Assembly (NCBI GenBank): GCA_020284085.1
Contig: JACEVL010000019.1
Coordinates: forward strand, 1,334,001-1,398,000
DNA: 64,000 nucleotides
Source: Aporrectodea caliginosa
Taxonomy: Eukaryota; Annelida; Clitellata; Crassiclitellata; Lumbricidae
Direction: 5' to 3'
The notes below the pieces were generated by a model that saw nothing but the letters and a program-made list of their open reading frames with translations, searched no databases and was not told the DNA's origin. Shown here piece after piece: positions 31,893 to 45,300 of this stretch. The translations under genes were made by a program, and so were the position numbers. Every line of letters starts with the position of its first letter. Positions within the stretch are counted from its first letter, which is position 1.

Positions 31893-33292
31893 CTCAAACA
31901 CCTACATTAAATAATGAACTAATCCACCTTGTTTAACTTTTCTTTGACATGACTGTTCATCCAAAAATAAATACCAATACTGTTGTCACATCTCTACTAA
32001 ACTTTAATTTACATTAATATTAGCATCATAGTACAGAAAAAGCACACAAAACCTATTTTAAAATTCAACTTCTTGTAAAATTCCAAAAACCCAATAAAAT
32101 GTGGCAATTAAAAAGTCTGCATGTCCAGAATCTCTGGTTACACATGACTACATCTGTTAAAATGCAATGAAACTTGGTAATAAAGTCTTGGTATTTGTAG
32201 TAAACTTATATCTGTAATATTCGTTGACAGATATACACACCAGTGCACAAAATTTTCACAAACAAATCCTATGAATAATCAACTTACCTTCCATTTTCCT
32301 CATAGAAAATGTCCAAACACTCCTGGCCTTAGTTGGGAATATTTTGAAAACGAAAAATGAAAGAGCAATAACTGCGCATGTCAACAGAAGTACATACAAG
32401 TCCTAACAAAAATATTGAGAACACGTTACTTTACCCCCTTTTGCAACTAAAAAGCTAGACAGGAATGACAAGTCTAATAAAAACAGATGCCTTCAAATCG
32501 CAACTGTAGCTTAGACATCGCTTAAATACTGCTAAAATATAAGTACTGATATTTCAAAACAGCTCTGCCTAATCAGCTTGAAACAAATAGCATGCACAGA
32601 CAGGCAAGAGTATCAAAGTAGAAATTCCCTCAGAAAGATCATTTCAAAGTCAGTTGGAAGTTGCTCTTAGAATCCAGAACAAATTTAAAGGCATCTGAAA
32701 GTGAAATAAAGTATGGATGTAGGACACAGCCTTCATTGCAAGAACAAACCAACTTTTAAGCAAAAGCAACTAGTATGAAATGGCATAGTGGGCAAGTTGC
32801 AACTCGATGAACAGTCAATGGATAACCAAACTTGGTACTTTATTTACATATTTGAATACATCTGAATACAATATCAAAACTCAAAAGTCAACAACAGCAG
32901 CTGAATGATGAAACCAGAAAGAAATTGATGGCTACACTTCTGAATGTGACAGAAGAAGCATTTCAACAGGCAACGCAAGCACAACTCTATTGTCACTGTA
33001 TTGTCACCAGCCACGCTGTACCAAACCCACTATTTCTTAACACTAAAACAGTGACAGAGATATATCACATCATAAACAACCAGAGCAAATAACAACTTTC
33101 CTACTAAATGCTGAAGTTGTGTAATACAATACGTCCTGTCAAAGAACACAGTACAATTGAAAACGACCGAATGGTAGCTAGTTCTGCTGATGCTGCCAAT
33201 TGAAAATGTGAGAAATCTCTGAACGTTTATGCCGTCATCATTTCTTTAGAATTGCAGCTACGAGAAGGACCAGTTCTAGTCGTCCATCACAA
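31893..33292 (-). other. probable 3' untranslated region and flank of the LLGL gene
   Basis: AT-rich, repeat-poor sequence directly downstream of the LLGL stop at 33293. I see no exon or transposon. Several TTTATT words (AATAAA on the minus strand, for example near 32840) could be polyadenylation signals, but I cannot choose one. Confidence 0.35.
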
Positions 33293-33300
33293 TCATTTAC
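33293..33300 (-). CDS. LLGL: LLGL exon 24, terminal codons
   Basis: Acceptor GTTTTGTTGCAG at 33301-33312. In the phase left by exon 23 it reads G-K-stop (TGA at 33295-33293). In a different phase the same exon would read V-N-D-C-D-G-R-L-E-L-V-L-L-V-A-A-I-L-K-K-stop, faintly like the A-C-A-I-L-I-K end of vertebrate LLGL1, which would need one more unseen exon of 3n+2 bases. Confidence 0.5.
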
Positions 33301-36300
33301 CTGCAACAAAACATTTCTCCGCTAAATTGCAAATTAGATTTGTTTATTACCTTAGCGTGTTAAGCAACCAAGTGCCATATGTAAAATATATCTAGAAAAA
33401 TTATCTGGAAATTGCAAATTATACAGAACTAGCAGTTTTTACCCGGCGTTCGCCCGGGTTTTCCTCAGCGCCCGTGTATTTGAATTTAACGACATCTTCG
33501 TCAACGCCTGTGAATGTGAATTTAACGATGTGAAAATTTTTCGTGTGTCCCTCTGGCGAATTTACGCGCTGGCTTGAAATTTGTTTAATTGCAACTCTAT
33601 GTAATATATACTCCCATGCATTTGATGGCATTGAAACTATGACCACATCGAAACTTAAAATGTCTAAATATCGGAATTTAAAGTAAATTTTGAGTTGAAA
33701 TATAGTTGGGTTGAGATCTATAGAAATTCAAATGAAAACGTTCGTTAAAAATTTCGTATCGCTAAAGTGTTGCATTGGCGAATCTTTAAGTCCGATGACC
33801 TAGAAATTCTCCCGTGGTCCCCACTTCTGATGTTAAATCAACGGTCAACGTGATTGGTTGCGAATCAGAGCGTTGACCTATATGCTACGTGTGACGTAAG
33901 ATTGCAAATTTAATTAGCATGCGTGACGTGAACAAATGGCCTTACTATCATGGCCATGGTGTAAGAGACCGGTATTGAGATATAGCCTCGTCGAAAAGTT
34001 GGAAATTTAAAATGGCCATATATCGGCGTTTAAATAAAATTGCGAACTGAAAATAGTCGCGTTGACCTAGACGTTGCGTAATAATGTTTTGTAAATTTTT
34101 TCAAATCGCTAAACCGTTCCGTTTCGGAGCCTTTAGCCGGACATGCAAACATACATACATACGGAAGGACATCGTAAACAGACTAAGACTTATAATATTA
34201 GATTGTGACTAATATAACATTAGCAACTGTAATCCATGCACCAAACTGTATGCAAAGGAAAGCATTACAGGTTGTACAACATAACTTTCAATCTGACTTC
34301 CTGAATTTGAGTGCATATCCTGGTACAATCTTTGGCTGTTGTATCATATCGGACATTTTATAAAGCGCCTCTTGCAGTATGAGCTATTCAGAGGTGCTCT
34401 CAGCATGACAGCCCCAAGGATATAAGAAAGTCTTCAAGCAACGAAAGAATGCAGGTGGGACTGTTGTACCATGATATGCACTCAAATATCATTTAACCTT
34501 TTTGTGTTTTTGCAACAGCAGACCGCTAAAGAAAATTTGATATTCACACACTGTATTACATCTCAGTCCTTTGGTTTACCTGCCTTCATTTGAACAGAAA
34601 ATTTAAACATTAAATTCAAGCTCAGACTAGTCATACCTCTCATGGGAATCCATTTGCTACAATTTATGAAAAGTGAAAAATATTTTATCAAGGCTAATTG
34701 TACAATTGGGTCCAAGACCTTTAGGCCCTGGTCCAGTTACTGGCTGAGTGTAGTCTGTTAAGCCAGTTATTGACTTCTTGCAGGTTGGACCTGAATCGCT
34801 AGAACCATCACCTGTGACTGACACACCTGTTATTAGTACACTATGTTGGAATTATAATCAACACTTCTGGTCTCGACTTCAAAATCAGCTTCACTAATAC
34901 TCCTCAGGTTATCGTTTTCTAAATGCGCCGCCTCGACTCCGTGAGACTAATCTTTTCGTTGGTGATGAACTTTCACTAGCTCTGCCTGTTAGTTATATTA
35001 CTCACCTCTATTTATCACCAGTCAACTAAGTATATCTGCTTCATTGATACAAATCCACTAAGTTTAACCAGTATACCAGTCTAGGGAATATAACACCCCT
35101 GATTAAACCGGTTTCTCATACGGTAAAGTTCATGAAAACTGGTATTCCAGTTATTCAGGTTGGAAGGTTTAATGCATATTGCAACAATTCTTATCAATCT
35201 CAAGAATTACAAATTATCTAGTAATCTGTACCTGCAACACAATCTGTCGTTGGAGTAGACATATAATTCAATTCCTTTAGGACATAAACTTCATCGAGTT
35301 GCTTCAAATTCTCTTTACTGGGTGGATCATGAATGTCGGCTTTGACTACTTTTGTTGTAAACGGAATGGTGATGACCGAAGCATAAGTGACAGACTCCAC
35401 CCTAACATTAAAATAAACACATAATTAACGATAATATAAAGGTTTACTAAACCAATCAATTTTAACAAATTTATTTAAAGAAACAAATCAGAAATTCAAC
35501 AGGATCATTGTAAGAAAATTTGGGTGCAAGAAGGCAACAGAAGGATATTGTTGTTGAAAATAGTACAATTTTACAACAAGTTATTGATTATATAAGTTTT
35601 TCAACCATTGTTGTCGAGGTGGAAGGATGTTGTGGCAAAAAGGAAAACACAACCCCAATTTTACAAACAAGTTTCTGTTATAAATTATTCAGTTTCGTGA
35701 TCACATGTGTATACCATATATAATCAATTCTCCTGTTTCCTTTCCTTTTATCAGTGCTTTCAGAATTAGTTATCGAGCTAAGCCAAACAGTTTAGTCACA
35801 AAGTGATTTTCAGTTACTTTCCTTTCTTAGAAAAGAATCAGTTCAGTTGACTGGTAAACTTACAAAATAAATCTCGTCGACAATCCTTACAGTTACCACT
35901 GACCACACTACTATGCAACTCTTTACAATGCAGTAATAATACGCTATATTAAACCAAAATCACACTGAAAAGCTAAGTTCATTTTGAGGTCCACGTACTT
36001 TCCTAATTAAAGATGCAAAATTAACAGCAATACTGGACAAATTTTCTGTACACATCCGTAGAGACAATAATCTCACCTGGCAGCATACATTCAAATTGAT
36101 GGGTAAGTAGTACCAAAACTAATTGTAATGAAATAGAGAGCCCTGGCAATAAATAAATTTTAACTGAACAGCGATACTAGATAAATTTTCTGTATACATT
36201 TGCAGAGATGCAAATCTCACCTGGGAGAGACAGAAGACGTGTTGTCAGCTGCAGTTGTAGAATTCTCAGTTGCTGGGATGCTTTCAATAGATGCACCACT

Positions 36301-39300
36301 AGCAACTGCTACTGAATGACCAATAGTATGAACAGCATTTGTTGTTTCAATATTTGCAGGCATTGCTTGGATTTCATTGGCTGCTGAAGCATCAGTGGAA
36401 CTTTGTTGCTGCGATGCATGAGATTCTGCGACATTTTCACTGGCATGATGTTCGTCCTGAGTGTGTCCTCGGTCTTCTGGATCACTAGCACACAACAAAG
36501 ATTCAAACAGATTCAAAATTTTCTGTCATCTCTGTCACACAAAACATGCAATCTGTAATGCCATTAACTTTCTGCTACCTGCAAACATCCTAGCAAATTA
36601 TTGCTCTGAGTAGGTACAAAGTGGACTCATTTCATGCATTACTGGTTTAAGCACCATTCTGATTCATCCAAAGCTATTACCTTAGCATCAGTGACTGTTT
36701 CGCAATTTGTCATACGGCTGCTATATAATGTCAACTGTTGTTCACAATAAGATATACATTTCATAGCCAAAAGTCTGCCGATTCAGAAAAATATACTTTA
36801 TTATGTTTAACTGTAACCCTTGTTGCACTGTTGTTCTTCTACTACGTGTACGGTCAATTTACTCAATTTCAGGAAAAAATTATGGTGGGAATGGGTTAAG
36901 CTGAAACAGTGCTTTTTTCTAGATAAAAAGGTTCCGGAACTCGACAAATTCAGAACAGTTATAGGGACATATTTTATGCTCATATTTCTATTTTATACAT
37001 ATCAATATCAATAAACACTGAAGGCACTGAAATTAAATAAAAAATATCTAAATAATTTAAAATATTTTTTATTAAAAATTTTATTTAACGAAATTATTTT
37101 ATAATAGCTGGAAAAGGTTCCGGAACGCCGTTCCGGACCGCTCCGGCTGAAAAAAAGCACTGAGCTGAAATAATACAAACTCATAATAATTAATAGAGAG
37201 GAGTACATGTGTTCATACTGTAGGTTGCCCCTGTTTTCACTGGCATCTGTAACATCGTCATTGGTTCTTTCCTGGGCAACAGAGCCATCAGCAACTGCCA
37301 CTGTAGATTCTGGTACATCAGAAAGCTCCACACTGCATACTACTGTAGATGGAAAGCGAGCGGAGAGCGAGAACTTTTCCAACTCTGAAGGAGAACATAG
37401 GAAGAATCCCATTCCATTTGGAGTGAACACACATCCACTAACAGAACTAAAGCAGACAAGAAACAAACAGTTATAATTAATCTTTCAGAGTTGCAGATCA
37501 TCTTGCAATTAAAAGCATGGCATATAAGCATTCAAATACCATCATTTCAAGAAAACTTCTCCATGCCATATTAACAACAATAAAAGTATCTATAGAGTGC
37601 TGTAGCTCCAACAAAGCTGAAGACATATGATGCTCTCTTAACGTGAAAGCACAGTTGAAAGGAGTAACCGTTAGCCCTTAAACTGACATCTTTCATTATA
37701 AAGCACACTGGAAGTAGCAATCTACTTATCATGCCATAAAAATTACCATTATTAAAATTACAACTGAATGAGAGTCAACCAAATTTTATAAGAATGTATT
37801 TATGTATGTATGCATGCATCTGGTTAATTACAGAGTCTTCAACAACCTCACAGTGTATCTAGTAAGTCCCTGGAAGTGTGTCCAATGTACAGTGTTTGAA
37901 GGGTAGCTAGTTTAAAATTATCACGTAGTTTGAAAAGGAAAATTTCAACTAACCTAGAATTTTCTCTTGGTATAACATTGTGACTGAGTTGGTGTCTGAG
38001 TTGTGGTATGGTAAAGACGCACATCTCACCATCTGTTGTTAGACTAATGGCATCAGTCTCAACGTAAGTCTCGTCTAGATACGAAACATAAACATAGAAA
38101 AACAACCAGAGATAACTCATTCCGACGTAGATTCAAAAGAAATTAATAGCCACAATTCAAAAACCTTCCAAGGAAAGAAAAAACAAAACAATTAAGCATA
38201 CAAGCAAGAAGGAATCAAAAACTATAAATAATTTCTTTTTTCTTATACCAACTGAATTGGGTTAGTACAAAAAATTATAAAGCAACTTGAAATGATCGGG
38301 TTTTCGAATATAGAAGTTTATCAAACTCAGATGGCAAGTTTCGTCAAACTAATTCTACAGCTTGGAACTGAATATCTGAAAACACTAAGAATTTAGAAAA
38401 GTTTTCAAAACCTTTAATTACGAAGATCATAATGAAGCAATAAAATTACCAGGCTGCATGTTGACTAATTTCTACGTTAATAATGTACGTCTCAGTGAAA
38501 GACAAAATTAGACCAGATTTAATACGTTGATGACTCACACCACAAATGTCTTACCTTTTTTGCTTCTAAAGCTGGCATAAGCAATGTTTGAAAGTTGAAC
38601 ACCTTGTTTTTGAGTGCCCAACTTAAACTTGTGGTACGGTTTTAGGCTTGGCAATGAAAAGACCTAGAGCCAAGAAAGAACAGAACCTTATCATAATCAT
38701 TAGTATGAAAATCACCTAAACTTGCATATGGCAATAGCCCATTTCACTGATGGTAGAAAGTCAAAACTCTCCATAAAATGCATTTAATAATCACACTTAT
38801 GGATAGTTCTACATTTGCATAAAAGATAAAGCCAAAATTGCATAACATCATGAGTGTTACTACACAGTACTCTTCTAGTAAAAATGGAACATAAAACAAA
38901 AATAAAATAAACTCTCGTGCAAACATAGAAATATCCATAAAATGCAAGTATTTATCACATTCTGCTATCATTGACTGACAATGTAATGTTTTTACACTTT
39001 TAATGTTTTACAGACGTTTTATACAGATTTAACACTTCAACAATGAGCTGCATTGGTTTCACAGTTACTTTTAATACACTCTCGTTGTTAACATGTTAAA
39101 CCTGGCTTCTCCAATGGAGTATTATTCTGGTACTGCATCATTATTTAACTTGAAGTGATCATCAGTTGATATTTTTGGCATTATGATAATGGCACAATAG
39201 AAGTTACTGGATTAGATTAGAAATGTTACCTGTTTTTGACATCATAATTTACGAATATGAAAAGAACAATAGGAAAAGGACTCTTTCGTTCCATTATTTG

Positions 39301-42300
39301 TCAAATTAAGAAACACAAAAAAGACCTTAAGTTGTTGTTGAGAGCAGATTACGACATAATGTGACCCAGTCATGTCCGGTGCTTTGGCTCTCTCATGCTG
39401 GACTTCAAGTGGACGAGGAAGAGGATGACCCACATGGTCAAGCACCTGAATACTGACCACTGGTGCACCATGTCTTAAACGAATTTCCTTTGCTACAAAA
39501 GAATCAGAGGGAAAACAGCACATTTTAGGGCAGTGAACATTAAAACACTAGATATACACAATACACTCTTCAGATGTTTCATAATTATACCAAACTCAAC
39601 TTGATGTGAAATCATATGCTAATACAGTGTTTTCTAAAGTGTGTTCTATGAAAACATAGGGTTCCGTGAGAAGACAAGGGTTCCGTAAGGAAATTGGATA
39701 AAATTGTTGTTTAGCTGTACATATTATTACATTATAGATCAGACACTGAAGTATTGTTACATTATAGATCAGACACTGAAGTAAAGAAAATGGTTTCGTG
39801 GGTAAAGTCTCATTTAAAATTATATCTAATGTAATTTTATGTATCAAAACTGTATATAACCCGAACGCTGTTTCAGAGATCAGATCAGAAGGGTTCTGTA
39901 GACGGAAAAGATTGGGAAAGACTGGGCTAATGCATCAGAATTATGCTATTGTGACATGTATGAGTATCTATATATTTTTATAGCACCGGCAGAGAACCTC
40001 TCAAAGGTGTTCTACAATACTGCCCACATGCTTATTGCTGTAGGCAATTCTAATCATCACAAAGCCAATGGGAAAGCATATTACCCAGTGTGCACTGGAC
40101 AGCGTCCTGGGTCCGTCGATCATTAGTTGGCACAATGAGTTGGTAGATGGAGACACTGCCATGGTTGGTGCCCATCCACAGCGACGCAGACAACGACTGT
40201 GCTGTTAAAGAACCAGCAACACATAGCATTAGTGAAAATTTGTAAAGGACAACTTCAAGCAAAAACTCCACAATCACAACAAAAAAGACTTCTGCTTCAG
40301 TAAAGAAAATGCAAAAAATGACCATGGTTAATACACAGCTAATTTAAAAACCGTAAAATATTTACTGTTTTGAAGGAAAATTTGAGCGAAATGTAGACAT
40401 CGGACAACGGACGTCAGAGTCTGTGAGGACCTGCTGCCGCCTGTGTCAGTCGTGGCAGTGGAAGATGTAGAAGCAGCTGGATCTTTTCTCTGAGAACCTC
40501 TCAATGTCGTTAGCTTCATGTCTTCCTGGAGAGATCTAAGAATTACAAGTAGGAAGACCATGAGCTATCAGGCTCTTTTGCAGTATATTCTATACACATA
40601 TGCCAGCAATCAAAATGTACCTTTTCTGAGCTTGCTTTTCATATGGTAGGGTGTGTACAGTAATTATAGCTGAGGCTATGGGTGATAATAAAATGTAGCC
40701 CTTGCACCTTCAGTCAGTTGTTTAGTCAGGAGAGTGAACAGCCAATGTGTAACACCAACCGCAAATGAAAACAAACTGCAACTCAGTGGCAGTTCACATG
40801 AAGTGCCAGATTTCTGTAGGTTGTTTTGTCTAAATGACTTAATGAGATCTAAAAGCATGACTATTAAAAAGACAGACACAGAGATGGAGGTAAGCATGAG
40901 GACAGAGGAAAGAGGGAATTCATGAATTCCTAACAGGAAGGGAGGAAGGCAGCAAGAAGGATGGATAAAGGAACACAGAAAGAGATGGATGCAGGGAGAG
41001 GAAGGGCAGGGACAGTAAGACAAGCAGGGAAGGAAAGGCTGGTAAAGAGAGAAAGATGGAAAGTGAAAGAAAGGCAAGGAAGGATAGGAGACAGAGAGAG
41101 GCAGAGAGGATGACATGGAGGAGAAGGAAGGAAGGAGGGGATACCGACAGCGAGAAGAAGGTAGGAGGAGGAAAGAGAAAGTTGGGCACGATAAAAGGAT
41201 ACTGACAGGGAATCGTTGATAATGGGGAGAAACAGAGGATTTTCTCAGAATAGACAGTGCCAAACAATCATGCAAGAGACGTTGCTAGTGATATTATTAA
41301 TCCTGGACATCTGTGTGAACCTACACATCTGGCTGGACTACAGACTTTGAGTCAATTTCTTTGTCCGGGATCACTTCAACTGGTGGCTGATGAAGATCTG
41401 AGCTCCGTCCACGGAGACGTCGCAAGGACTGTCGTACCATCTTCTGGAATGACTTCCTTCGTGACAATGTAACACCCTCACCAGATCCCCCTGCGAATAC
41501 ATCAGTAAAGTGCAATTTCCTAGCAACATTTCAGTGGAGTATTGTCCAGCAATGTATCTGAATTCATCATAAGAGCATTAATTTATCAAACGTTCTTTGC
41601 GCTGAACTAAACATTTTCCTGTGATGAACCAAACACAAAATTTTTATATGTTCAATAATAATAATTTCTGTCATTATTTAACAACTTTTATAGCAGTGTG
41701 TATAATGCAGAAGAAAATCACTGATGGCACACCAAAATCAAGATGATCAATTCACCAATACAGAGAAGCAGTAAAGTAATTTGAAAAAGACAGAAAAGTA
41801 ATAATCTTAAGTAGAGGACGAAATGACACAATTGACTGAGCAGAATGAACCAATACATGGAGGGCATTCCAGCAACTGAAAAAGCTCCTTCAGTAACAAC
41901 AGTTCCAGTTTTAGGTATGACCAGAGAAATGCAACCAGATGACCTTATTGAATAATGACAACACCAAGGATATTAGGAAGAAATACATCAATTCACTAGT
42001 AACTGAAAGAGATGTAACTACACAGCAAATCCTCTTACCTGAAGATGCAAAAGTACACTTTGTGAAGACTGTCTTGTATCGTGCATAATCGAAAAGACCA
42101 ACACCATAAGCAGTTCCTATGGACAACCTACACAAAAACAATTTCTTGAAACAACTGTTCCAACAATATTATGTAAAGTAAACAAGCAAGCTGTGTTGTC
42201 TAAATAATCTGCATGTGCAGCAAATTTTCATTCACACATAGTTATGAGGTGTACAGAATTATCATCATCATTATTAACCTTTTGCATGCCATGGGGCAAA

Positions 42301-45300
42301 ATTATGATATCCGAAAACTTTCCACAAGCAACGTAGGTGCAACACTGACACATTGTAAGTGTGCTTAATCAAGCAGCTAAAAGCTAAGGGACCAGCATTC
42401 ATACTACGTAATTAAGTTAACCATTAATTAGGACGATAAATAACCTAAAATCTTCCCATTGGTTGCTTATACCCACAAAGGGATAATTGCAGAGATATTA
42501 TATCTACAAATCGGTGGTCTGTATCATACTACAATCACATTTTATGACCACTAATAATTGCATAGCAGCAAGTACTCCCAGCGCTAAGCTAGGGATACCC
42601 GAATGTAAACAAGGCAGAGCGTGAGAATTTCTAACTTAGCTGTTGCTTCAGGGAAACAGTATGCCTGGGCATTGTTTACTGGATGACAAATCTTCATTAG
42701 CAGATGCCTAGCTAGAGCTCTATCATTCCATGAAAAATGTTTGGGAATAATTTTGAAGAATTCTCTCCTAACTGGCAATGCCAATTCTTTTCCCTCTGCC
42801 CGCCTGAACACAACGTATGCAGAGTTCCACTGCTCCTTGCTCCAACCTAATAGAGCTATACTGATTACTGAATATTCACATTCGACTTTGAACCTGAATA
42901 GTGCTCCTAACAGTTATTCATATCTGACAAAAAAATTCTGAAACCGAATATGAACAGCTGTTTCCAATGTATCTGCAGAAGTGTATACAGCATTGGACTC
43001 ATGCTTAACACTGCTATAGTAAATTGTTGTTAATACAATTAAAATTATTTAATTTCACTGTGTTCCAACTGAGGCAAGTAAGATATGAATCCAGACTTAC
43101 AGCTGCCATTCTGGTTGGAATGCCAGAGCCGTGCATGGAACAGGTGGCATCATCTGAATGACACAGACCGGCTGGAAGCCTGGCACCAACTTTGCCTCAG
43201 AGTTCTTTACTTCTAGAGCATTATGTCCGCGCCACGTAAAGTTGTCTCTGTCGGAAACAATGTTAATGGTGGCCGTTCGAACGTCATGGTCACGCTCCTC
43301 TCTCTCGTGCTGGAACTTTACAATCTGACCTGCAGTGCCCGCAACAACAAAAGTCTCAGAGAGCAGACAGAAGTGAATTTTCTGAATGGCGAGGCGTGGG
43401 TCGTCTGTGAACGGATCAAAAATCCCAACCTACAACAACATACAAGACATCTGATTAATTCAGACTGACAAGAAAAATCATTAAAAATTAGTTAAATTCA
43501 GCTCCAGCAGGCTCTTGTGAAAAATCCATTTAGCAAGATGTGAATCTAGACATTCACTTGTAAGTGCTGCCAGTTTCTTTTTCTGAACCCAAAACACCAG
43601 CATAAAAATGATTTTTAAGTGCCCTGAAATAATCAATTAAAACCTGTTGAAACACCATGCTCGAATATAACGGTTTCCAAGAATAAATACACATAAAAAA
43701 TACTAAACAATGAAAAATAGCATAGGCACAGTTTCACACTACTGCAAAAGGGTGCTCCACAACAGAATCAAATTAAAGTTAAACAACATTTTTTCAAAAC
43801 AAAAGTGAAAGATACATGCAAAGACGATAGAATTTAATTTACTGCATATTGTTCAAAATAAAATGTCATTAAAGATGGAACCTTTCGAAATGGAGGCCAT
43901 TCATCATAGAGTTCTGAGTCACCAGATCCATCACAGTGCATCAGAGTGTCTATTCCAAACAAGTTGGCTGTGCTCAGTTTGTACAGGAGTCGTATCGCAC
44001 CATCCAGTGAAACATCCCAAAAATTGACTGAACCATCTTCGTGCCTGAAATTCAATACCAAGAAAGCCCACTTACGGCAGACTCTATATCTGGAAGTTAT
44101 CCAAAGTTGTTAGATATTAAATCAGGTTCAAACTCATAATCATTGAACAATAAGGCATAGAATATAACCCAAGCAGTTAGTTTGCATGAAGGCTTTCCCA
44201 AATAATAGAAGTATGGTGCTTTGTAGTGCAAGCACTTTTTATTATGATTAACTCGATTTTTACGCAGAGAATAAATTCAATTTAAGACAATACAGTACTA
44301 TAATACAAAAAACATTTCCCACATAGTTTAATTCCCATGTTTCAGATCCACATGGAAGCTTTCTTAAGGCTCTTTAAGATTTAAAGATAGAGACTGTAAA
44401 TGCCCAGACAAATAGCCTTATATTATCTAGATACAAGCATGCATGATCCAGTGTTATAACTCCTCTAAACAATCTATGTCTCAATAACACTATATTATTA
44501 GAATTAAACAAACCCTGTGAGAAGAAGATCTCGTTTATTGTTTTTCTGCTGAAGCAGCTTTGCTCCGCCAATCGGCCAATCCTGCAATCATCACCAATAA
44601 ACACCACTCAATTCACTCAGCCTGAATACAGCATACTTCACAACAATTCATATTCAAATTACAATTTTTCAACTCACCAAGAAATAATTTTTTAAACACA
44701 GAGTATAGATCTCATAAGAGTTCGTACAAACTTTAAAAAAATTTCAAACACCTCCCGTAAAGGTCAAAATCAATCAGAAATTTAATACCTGGGTAGCTCC
44801 AATGTCAGTTCTTACTTAGAATGTACAGTACACAGTAAATCCTCACATCAAGTAGTAACATTAACAAAATTCTCTCATCAAGTAGTAACATTAACAAACC
44901 CGTGTTGAGTATTGAGTGAGCTGGAGATTTCCTGCATCAACAATCTTGTGCCACAGAACTTCCGGTACATTGCTCACATGATCGATGCAAGTGATGACAC
45001 TGCAGTGGAGACTAACAAGGTATGGCAAACGAAACAACGGCCATCCATTTGAAGTCACATCAACAGCCACTAGCTCCTCCTCGGCTAGTATGATTATCGA
45101 TTGTAGACTATCACCACCTGTTAATAAATTCAGACATTTAAATATTGGGTTTGATATACTTTATTGAATATTTACATAGCACCAGTTCAAGAAAATGCAT
45201 CAGGGCACATGACCTATATTATTTCTTTACTCTTTTAAAGCACTTGATACACTTGAAAAAAGAGCTCAGCCAATCTGTGTCTGAGGCAAAGATGTACATT

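Noticed and set aside
39625..40022. hAT-like element with CAGTGTTTTCTAAAG and CAGTATTG ends in an LLGL intron
   Set aside because: The two termini match only loosely and the flanking octamers (TGCTAATA, CCCACATG) do not agree; it may be a decayed element but is not supportable.
40676..41275. 199-codon Ser/Leu/Pro-rich minus-strand frame
   Set aside because: Composition follows the polypurine tract inside an LLGL intron, and the same strand is open in a second frame as well.
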